NCBI GenBank assembly: GCA_022826345.1
Contig: JAJDVB010000060.1
Span: forward strand, 1 to 11,480
DNA from: Alphaproteobacteria bacterium
Lineage (GTDB): Bacteria; Pseudomonadota; Alphaproteobacteria; UBA828
Reading direction: 5' to 3'
DNA length: 11,480 nucleotides
Shown here piece after piece: positions 7,492 to 11,480 of the stretch; the stretch's first letter is position 1; the number at the start of each line of letters is the position of its first letter. The notes below the pieces were generated by a model. It ran no database searches, had not been told where the DNA came from, and saw only the letters and a list, made by a program, of their open reading frames with translations. The translations under genes and the position numbers were made by a program.

Positions 7492-7857
7492 ATGAGAATA
7501 CGATCAATTTTGGGAACGCTGATTGTAGTCGCCTTGGCTACAGTCGCCTGAACGGAGTCCTCGGTTAATCTCAGTAAGGGCAATGCCGTATCCGAGGCCA
7601 AGGGAACAGATCCGTTTTACAGCATGAATTTCTTGCTCAAGGAAGCTGGTGCCAACCTCCAACAAGCGTGCGACGAGGCGGCACCGAAAAAGATCACTCC
7701 GCCCGAACATCTGATCGGTGAACTCGGGAAAACGAACGAAACTATGACGGCCATCTCGGATTTGGTGAAGACGGCTAGAGGAATCGTGGGACAGCTTCCC
7801 ACCAATTCCGCAGGACGTCGAAAAGATGTGACAGATCCAATAGCGAGAAAAAGATAA
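7492..7857 (+). pseudogene. Lipoprotein-like gene interrupted by TGA at the lipobox cysteine position
   Basis: A strong AGGAGG (7480-7485) lies 6 nt before the ATG at 7492. The first 19 codons give MRIRSILGTLIVVALATVA, a short basic N-terminus plus hydrophobic stretch typical of a lipoprotein signal. Codon 20 is TGA (7549-7551), exactly where the acylated cysteine is expected; one base change would make TGC or TGT. The same frame then stays open for 101 more codons to TAA at 7855, giving a soluble mostly helical sequence of unrecognised family (for example FLLKEAGANLQQACDEAA, AISDLVKTARGIVGQL) with a basic tail. As read, the product is either a 19-residue hydrophobic peptide or nothing useful. 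Base composition is less GC-rich than the transfer genes. Sequencing error, genuine nonsense mutation, or a deliberately tiny peptide are the options; I favour nonsense mutation or error. Confidence 0.6.
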
Positions 7858-7969
7858 ACCCGGAGCAGCCACACTTCGGGACTGTCTAATTCAATATGTG
7901 ATTCCCTTAATTCTTCTCTTCTAAGCACTCAGACTTCCGCACCAGCGCCGCTATATTGCCACTCGCGAC

Positions 7970-7996
7970 TTGACAAGAAACCCACTTTTGTATTAA
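7970..7996 (+). promoter_or_regulatory. Possible promoter of the AT-rich membrane-protein gene
   Basis: TTGACA (7970-7975) is a perfect -35 box. TATTAA (7991-7996) follows after 15 bp, shorter than the ideal 17, and matches the -10 consensus at 4 positions. It lies 56 bp ahead of the preferred start codon in AT-rich DNA, where such matches arise more easily by chance. Confidence 0.4.
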
Positions 7997-8051
7997 TGGT
8001 GGCCGGAGTTCAATGATCCGTTTGCTGTAAAGTAAGGAGATGGGGTGGCAA

Positions 8052-8702
8052 ATGACAGTCAGATATTGGTTTTGGAAATTCATCACTGCTTGTTTCTCAA
8101 GTACATTTAAGGCAGTGTGGAGAGTTTTGTCAAATACAGCATTTTCTAGCATCTTAAATCTTCTCGCATTAATTGGAGTAGTAACTACAATCATATATGC
8201 TCATAATCAATTCTCGGAGTCAAAGCGCGCTGTTAGCCTCAATTCGTTGTCGGCACTTTACGAAACGTATACGCGATCAAGAATCCGGTTATTTTCGTGG
8301 ATTTCAGAAACCTATTTGAGTAACGACAGTGGCTATATAACTGACAACGTTAGTACTCACGAAGAAATTTTGACCCGACTATACTTGCATGACTACCTCC
8401 AAGTTGTCGAATTGACGTGCGATTTCTACATTGATGCTGTATTCGAGGAGGAAGTGAGAATGATATTCGAGAGCAATATCAAGGAAGATATGAAGTTCCT
8501 GTTGTTGTTCTATGTCGAAGAAGGTGTAAATGGTGGTCACTTAGTCATAAATGGAGAGCCATCAAGTGCCGTTTCTGTGCCTTGGATCGCACCACGTGAC
8601 GCGACAGATGAAGATCGACGTACTGATGAGTATCCCATAACAAAAAAGTGTTTTGAAGAAATGAAAATTGAAATAGCGAGACTGACGCTTGATTTTTCTT
8701 GA
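8052..8702 (+). CDS. Single-pass membrane protein of unknown function, AT-rich
   Basis: The product has 216 residues if translation starts at 8052, where AAGGAG (8034-8039) lies 12 nt upstream. An in-frame ATG at 8040 directly abuts that Shine-Dalgarno and is therefore less likely. An amphipathic basic-aromatic N-terminus (1-28) leads into one hydrophobic helix (about 31-50, FSSILNLLALIGVVTTIIYA). The rest is a helical, acidic, probably cytoplasmic domain, including SLNSLSALYETYTRSRIRLF (63-81 region) and a stretch with YLHDYLQVVELTCDFYIDAV (111-130). A-rich codons (AAA, ATA, ATT, AAT) contrast strongly with the GC-rich genes on both sides, which indicates recent transfer from another source. 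I do not recognise the family. The plan (N-terminal helix plus helical domain) resembles small membrane proteins sometimes found in defence islands, but that is only a resemblance. No partner gene with the same base composition is adjacent. Confidence 0.75.
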   Translation: MTVRYWFWKFITACFSSTFKAVWRVLSNTAFSSILNLLALIGVVTTIIYAHNQFSESKRAVSLNSLSALYETYTRSRIRLFSWISETYLSNDSGYITDNVSTHEEILTRLYLHDYLQVVELTCDFYIDAVFEEEVRMIFESNIKEDMKFLLLFYVEEGVNGGHLVINGEPSSAVSVPWIAPRDATDEDRRTDEYPITKKCFEEMKIEIARLTLDFS

Positions 8703-8889
8703 GCCAAGTGAGTCACATGCGACTCGTCACAAATTCAATTTCCACGGCTTGAAGGACGGAAGGGTGTTGATTGGAAAATCCTCGAAATTAGCCTCTCGAA
8801 CGTTGATGCTACAGAGCATTGACTATAGAGAGGTTGAGCAGGCTGATTGTGTGACGGACAGCCGTGGCGTGAGCTGAAGATCGTGGATC

Positions 8890-9228
8890 GTGCGCCACGA
8901 GCAGGCTGCACGGTGGCGGGACGTCTACGCGTGGACGCGATACCGCTACGTCAAGTGGATCAGTTCACGCGAGCAGACCGAGCCGTACAGCGCACCGCCG
9001 CTCCGAATGCGGTTGCAGTGCTGGCACGCAGTCGTGGTCCAGACCGCAGGAAACAAGCGGGTCGTTCTGCGCGAGGAGGGGCTGCGCGACGATGGTGAAC
9101 GCACGGTCGCGAGGGCGGTTGCGCGCTGGCGTGAAGCGCGGCCCGAGCGTGCAAACGAGCCAGTGACGGTGATCGAGGTCCGCTTCGCGAAACGGCAGCC
9201 GCGCCCACTGCCTCCTCAGGTGGCATGA
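8890..9228 (+). CDS. Hypothetical basic protein, possibly a gene remnant
   Basis: This 112-codon frame opens with GTG at 8890 (a TGA at 8875-8877 limits any extension) and ends with TGA. Codons are GC-rich at third positions, like the transfer and integrase genes and unlike the AT-rich gene just upstream. The sequence is basic and aromatic: WRDVYAWTRYRYVKWIS, then LQCWHAVVVQTAGNKRVVLR, then VARAVARWREARPERANEPV and VIEVRFAKRQ. The segment (H/W)-x-V-V-V-Q-T-x-x-x-x-(K/R)-x-V-(V)-L-x-E looks like protein rather than chance, but no family is recognised. No Shine-Dalgarno is visible, and the start coincides with the sharp change in base composition, so the true 5' part may have been lost when the AT-rich segment arrived. 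Confidence 0.4.
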   Translation: MRHEQAARWRDVYAWTRYRYVKWISSREQTEPYSAPPLRMRLQCWHAVVVQTAGNKRVVLREEGLRDDGERTVARAVARWREARPERANEPVTVIEVRFAKRQPRPLPPQVA

Positions 9229-9377
9229 ACCCGTGACCTGACGGCGAACTCGTGAACAGCCGGGACGGGCAAGCTCGACCATTATGGACCTGCCAGACGG
9301 CACTGGAGTCTGCATCGACGATCACTTGCTCTTCTGGCCGGCAGTGGATGCCTGCATGACACCCCCGCCGGGTGTGC

Positions 9378-9418
9378 TTGACCGAGCGAGGCGTGTAGAC
9401 CAGACTGCGACTGGTTTA
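9378..9418 (+). promoter_or_regulatory. Candidate promoter/operator of the toxin-antitoxin operon
   Basis: TAGACCAG (9396-9403) and CTGGTTTA (9411-9418) form an inverted repeat with 7 of 8 pairs and a 7-bp centre, 30 bp before the antitoxin start. TTGACC (9378-9383) with a poor CAGACT (9401-9406) at 17 bp could be the promoter, overlapping the repeat. Phd-type antitoxins usually bind such repeats to repress their own operon; here this is inferred from position only. Confidence 0.4.
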
Positions 9419-9448
9419 TCCGAGACGGTACCCAAGGAGGTCAACCTC

Positions 9449-9691
9449 GTGTCGGAGATCGGTGCTTTCGAGGCCAAGACCCGTCTACCGCAATTGCTTC
9501 AGCGCGTGGAGGCAGGTGAGAGATTCGTCATCACAAGGCACAGCCGGCCTGTGGCGGAGCTCGTGCCGTTCAGTCCGCGTGACCCCGGCAAGGTACGATC
9601 GGCGATTGACGCCCTGACGGAGTTCCAGAGGACGCACAGCCTCGATGGGCTCTCGGTACGCGAGATTGTCGAGGAAGCGCGCAAGTACTGA
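9449..9691 (+). CDS. vapB: Phd/YefM-family antitoxin
   Basis: An 80-residue antitoxin starting at GTG 9449, supported by AAGGAGG (9434-9440) 8 nt upstream. The frame is open further upstream, but the family start and the Shine-Dalgarno both point here. Residues 1-41 (VSEIGAFEAKTRLPQLLQRV then EAGERFVITRHSRPVAELVP) match the Phd/YefM DNA-binding fold: an EIGAFEAK-type opening, a helix ending in the V-x-x-G turn, and the I-T-R-(H/N)-x-x-P-V-A-x-L-V-P strand. The C-terminal part (50-80) is helical and would wrap and block the toxin. The stop TGA overlaps the toxin ATG by one base, giving translational coupling. The VapB name is by pairing with a PIN toxin; structurally the protein is Phd type. 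Confidence 0.88.
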   Translation: MSEIGAFEAKTRLPQLLQRVEAGERFVITRHSRPVAELVPFSPRDPGKVRSAIDALTEFQRTHSLDGLSVREIVEEARKY

Positions 9692-10107
9692 TGCCGTTCG
9701 TCCTCGACTGCTCGGTGGCCATGGCCTGGGTCTTCCCTGACGAGGCTTCCGAGGCAACCGGCCAATTGCGCGATTCGCTCATAGACGATCGCGCCTTCGT
9801 CCCGTCGCTGTGGCCGGTCGAAGTCGGCAGCGTGCTGCTCGCCGCAGCGCGGCGAGGCCGCGTCGACGCCGACGAATGGCCGCGCATCTGCGCCAGTTTG
9901 GGAGCTCTGCCGATCGAGGTCGAAGCTGTGTCCTTGTCGCGAGTGTGGGGCTCGGCGCTCATTCTCGCCGACCGCTATGACCTGTCCGTCTACGATGCCA
10001 CCTACCTCGAACTCGCACTGCGTATGAGGCTTCCGCTGGCCACGTTGGACCGTGCACTCGCCGCAGCGGCCAAGACCGCCGGAGTCGACACGCCCACGAC
10101 CCCATAG
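9691..10107 (+). CDS. vapC: VapC-type PIN-domain ribonuclease toxin
   Basis: A 138-residue PIN-domain toxin. The acidic active-site residues are in the expected places: D6 in FVLDCSVAMAW, E44 in WPVEVGSVLL, D102 in SVYDATYLELA and D120 in LATLDRAL. VapC proteins are Mg2+-dependent endoribonucleases that cut tRNA or rRNA when the antitoxin is lost; the target of this one cannot be read from sequence. Length is normal for the family and no damage is visible. It follows the antitoxin with a one-base overlap (TGATG), so the two are one operon. It is convergent with the integrase gene, whose stop lies 50 bp downstream. The likely role is stabilisation of the mobile element. Confidence 0.93.
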   Translation: MPFVLDCSVAMAWVFPDEASEATGQLRDSLIDDRAFVPSLWPVEVGSVLLAAARRGRVDADEWPRICASLGALPIEVEAVSLSRVWGSALILADRYDLSVYDATYLELALRMRLPLATLDRALAAAAKTAGVDTPTTP

Positions 10108-10131
10108 CGGGTTTGGCGTCTGCCGAGACGA

Positions 10132-10150
10132 GAGGGCCGTTGTCACCCTC
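10132..10150. terminator. Weak hairpin between convergent vapC and integrase genes
   Basis: GAGGG (10132-10136) and CCCTC (10146-10150) can pair around a 9-nt loop in the 49-bp gap between the two convergent genes. The stem is short and no T-run follows, so a bidirectional terminator is only a guess. Confidence 0.2.
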
Positions 10151-10156
10151 GGCCGA

Positions 10157-11356
10157 TCACCCCACTACGAATTCCGACCATTGCTCCATGAGCGCTCGCC
10201 TCCGGTCAAAGAGATCGGTCCGCCGATAGGCGGCCTCCACCCGGTCAGAGTTCACATGCGCCAGGGCGAGCTCGCAAACCTCGCGAGGCACATCGGTGCA
10301 TTCCGCCGCCCAGTCCCGAAAGGACGACCGGAACCCGTGCGGCACTGCATCGATCCCCAACTCCCGGATGAGCCTGGAGACCGTGCCGCCGTGGATCGCG
10401 CGGGCGCGCTGCGACGGAAAGATCAGGTCCGAGCCGTCTGCCAACGCGCGCGCCTCGCGCAGAATCTCCAGCGCTCGCGCAGAGAGCGGAACACGATGCT
10501 CGCGCTGTGCCTTCATCCGCTGCGCTGGAATCGTCCATGTCGCCGATGCGAAATCGATCTCGTCCCATGTCGCGAAGCGAACCTCGCCGGACCGGCACGC
10601 CGTCAGCACCATAAACTCGAAGGCGAGCACCGCAGGCCGGTAGGCATCCGATGTTCTCACCCTGGCGAGCGCGCCCCCGACCTCCCGGAAGGGCAGGGCG
10701 CGCTGATGCTGGCGCACGCTGCCGCCCTTGGGCAGCGCGGCGGCGATGGCGTCGCCGGCGGGGTTGTCGCTCCGATGGCCCTGCGCCACGGCCCACTTCA
10801 TCACCGCCCCGATGCGCTGGCGCACGCGGCGCATGGTCTCGGTCTTGGTGTGCCAGTGCGGAATGAGCACCGCCATCACGTCTGCGGTGGTGATCTCGTC
10901 GACGCCCTTGCGGCCGAGCCTCGGCATGGCGTAGTCCCTGAGGCTCGCCTTCCACTGCATCTCGCTCTTGCCGCCATCCTTCCAGCCCTCGCAGTGGATG
11001 GCGATGACGGTCTCGGCCGCTTGCGCGAAGGTTGGAACCTCGAGCCTGCGCCTGAGGGTCTTTGGATCGCCGCCGGCCTTCGAGACCTTGCGGTACTCGA
11101 AGGCGGTCTGCCGGGCTTCGGCCAGGGAAACCCAGGGGAAGCCGCCGAGCCCGATATCACGTCGGATTCCGTTGACGGTTCCGCGCCAGATCCATTGCTT
11201 GGAGATCGACGCCCGTTTTCTGGACTTGTAGACTCGCAGCCTCAGGCCGTGCTGATCGCCGTAGACGCCTGGTCGGCTGACGGTTCGGACGAAGGCGGCG
11301 TTGAGGCGTCCTGGTCTGGCGGCATTCGAGGCGGCAGCACGTAATCCTTCGGTCAT
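10157..11356 (-). CDS. Tyrosine site-specific integrase, P4 type
   Basis: A complete 399-residue tyrosine recombinase that would catalyse integration and excision. The N-terminal region (about 18-105) has the DUF4102-like arm-binding pattern (VYGDQHGLRLRV, QWIWRGTVNGIRRDIGLGGF, SLAEAR). A core-binding helical domain follows (about 108-210). The catalytic domain shows R255 in LTACRSGEVR, a lysine in the beta-hairpin region (about K282), H340 and R343 in VPHGFRSSFRDW, H367 in LALAHVNSD, and the nucleophile Y377 in VEAAYRRTDLF. All catalytic residues are present, so activity is plausible. The ATG at 11356 has no clear Shine-Dalgarno; the first about 17 residues are not typical of the family and the true start could be slightly inside. 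The upstream region holds palindromes but no recognisable tRNA attachment site. Confidence 0.95.
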   Translation of the reverse strand: MTEGLRAAASNAARPGRLNAAFVRTVSRPGVYGDQHGLRLRVYKSRKRASISKQWIWRGTVNGIRRDIGLGGFPWVSLAEARQTAFEYRKVSKAGGDPKTLRRRLEVPTFAQAAETVIAIHCEGWKDGGKSEMQWKASLRDYAMPRLGRKGVDEITTADVMAVLIPHWHTKTETMRRVRQRIGAVMKWAVAQGHRSDNPAGDAIAAALPKGGSVRQHQRALPFREVGGALARVRTSDAYRPAVLAFEFMVLTACRSGEVRFATWDEIDFASATWTIPAQRMKAQREHRVPLSARALEILREARALADGSDLIFPSQRARAIHGGTVSRLIRELGIDAVPHGFRSSFRDWAAECTDVPREVCELALAHVNSDRVEAAYRRTDLFDRRRALMEQWSEFVVG

Positions 11357-11375
11357 AGAGTGATGGCATGTTGGG

Positions 11376-11389
11376 CGTTGACATCAACG
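11376..11389. repeat. Palindrome upstream of the integrase gene
   Basis: CGTTGA-CA-TCAACG is a perfect inverted repeat with 6-bp arms, 20 bp before the integrase ATG on the minus strand. It contains TTGACA on the plus strand and TTGATG on the minus strand, so it could overlap a -35 box of the integrase promoter and act as an operator. No convincing -10 box follows. Confidence 0.4.
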
Positions 11390-11434
11390 GCCGCGCCTGG
11401 AGACGCGCTCCGTAGGAATTGCTGGTAACGAATT

Positions 11435-11464
11435 TCGCCATGCGCTAGCGTCAGAGCATGGCGA
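11435..11464. repeat. Inverted repeat with nested palindrome near the right window edge
   Basis: TCGCCATG (11435-11442) and CATGGCGA (11457-11464) are perfect 8-bp arms around 14 bp. The first 8 bases of that centre, CGCTAGCG (11443-11450), are themselves palindromic. It lies about 80-110 bp upstream of the integrase start, a location where recombination or excisionase sites are often found. Function is unknown. Confidence 0.45.
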
Positions 11465-11480
11465 TTCGCGACGCGTCTGC

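Noticed and set aside
7907..8194. Minus-strand frame of 95 codons in the AT-rich region
   Set aside because: It overlaps the start and transmembrane helix of the better supported plus-strand gene and has no visible ribosome-binding site.
8689..8877. Plus-strand frame of 62 codons after the membrane-protein gene
   Set aside because: It starts inside the preceding gene without a Shine-Dalgarno and shows no recognisable content; kept as non-coding.
9284..9448. Upstream extension of the antitoxin frame from ATG 9284
   Set aside because: The extra 55 residues have no antitoxin character, while GTG 9449 has a strong Shine-Dalgarno and gives the normal family N-terminus.
10052..11344. Plus-strand open frame of 430 codons
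   Set aside because: It is antisense to the integrase, whose catalytic residues are all present; no recognisable domain on the plus strand.
11458..11480. ATG with seven open codons (MAIRDAS) at the right edge
   Set aside because: Too short to judge, no Shine-Dalgarno, and it sits inside an inverted repeat.
1..11480. Search for tRNA, rRNA and CRISPR arrays
   Set aside because: No cloverleaf-like sequence, rRNA signature or regularly spaced direct repeats were found on reading; the only short-period repeat is the coding 15-bp array at 4156-4215.

Overview
This is a high-GC accessory region from a proteobacterium, most likely an alphaproteobacterium. That is judged from the relaxase type, the DUF4189/peptidoglycan-binding/MORN protein and the P4-type integrase, without any database search. 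It looks like part of an integrated mobilizable or conjugative element, or an integrated plasmid, that has collected cargo and decayed in places.

Left part (1-5045): a divergent transfer locus. A small minus-strand gene, cut by the window edge, faces away from an intact 1460-residue MOBF relaxase-helicase. The roughly 400 bp between them hold a well-formed minus-strand promoter with a palindrome in its spacer. They also hold a hairpin followed by ATAGCCCA, which resembles the nic region of R388-type oriTs. No coupling protein or type IV secretion gene is visible; these may lie to the left.

Middle part (5046-9228): a patchwork. It contains a possible serine-recombinase scrap, a secreted DUF4189 + peptidoglycan-binding + MORN protein on the minus strand, and an IS1634-type transposase fragment wrecked by three frame changes. 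One of those changes is a visible 16-bp tandem duplication. Next comes a lipoprotein-like gene whose lipobox cysteine codon is TGA. A distinctly AT-rich insert encodes an unrecognised single-pass membrane protein, and a small high-GC hypothetical ORF follows it.

Right part (9229-11480): a Phd-type antitoxin / PIN-domain toxin pair with overlapping stop and start codons and an inverted repeat upstream. It is convergent with a complete tyrosine integrase on the minus strand. The 124 bp upstream of the integrase hold two clear palindromic structures but no tRNA.

Taken together, the integrase would integrate or excise the element, the relaxase with oriT would move it, and the toxin-antitoxin pair would stabilise it. 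The DUF4189 protein and the AT-rich membrane protein are cargo of unknown function. No complete new multi-gene system can be demonstrated here; the most informative oddities are the candidate oriT, the TGA at the lipobox cysteine and the AT-rich orphan membrane protein.
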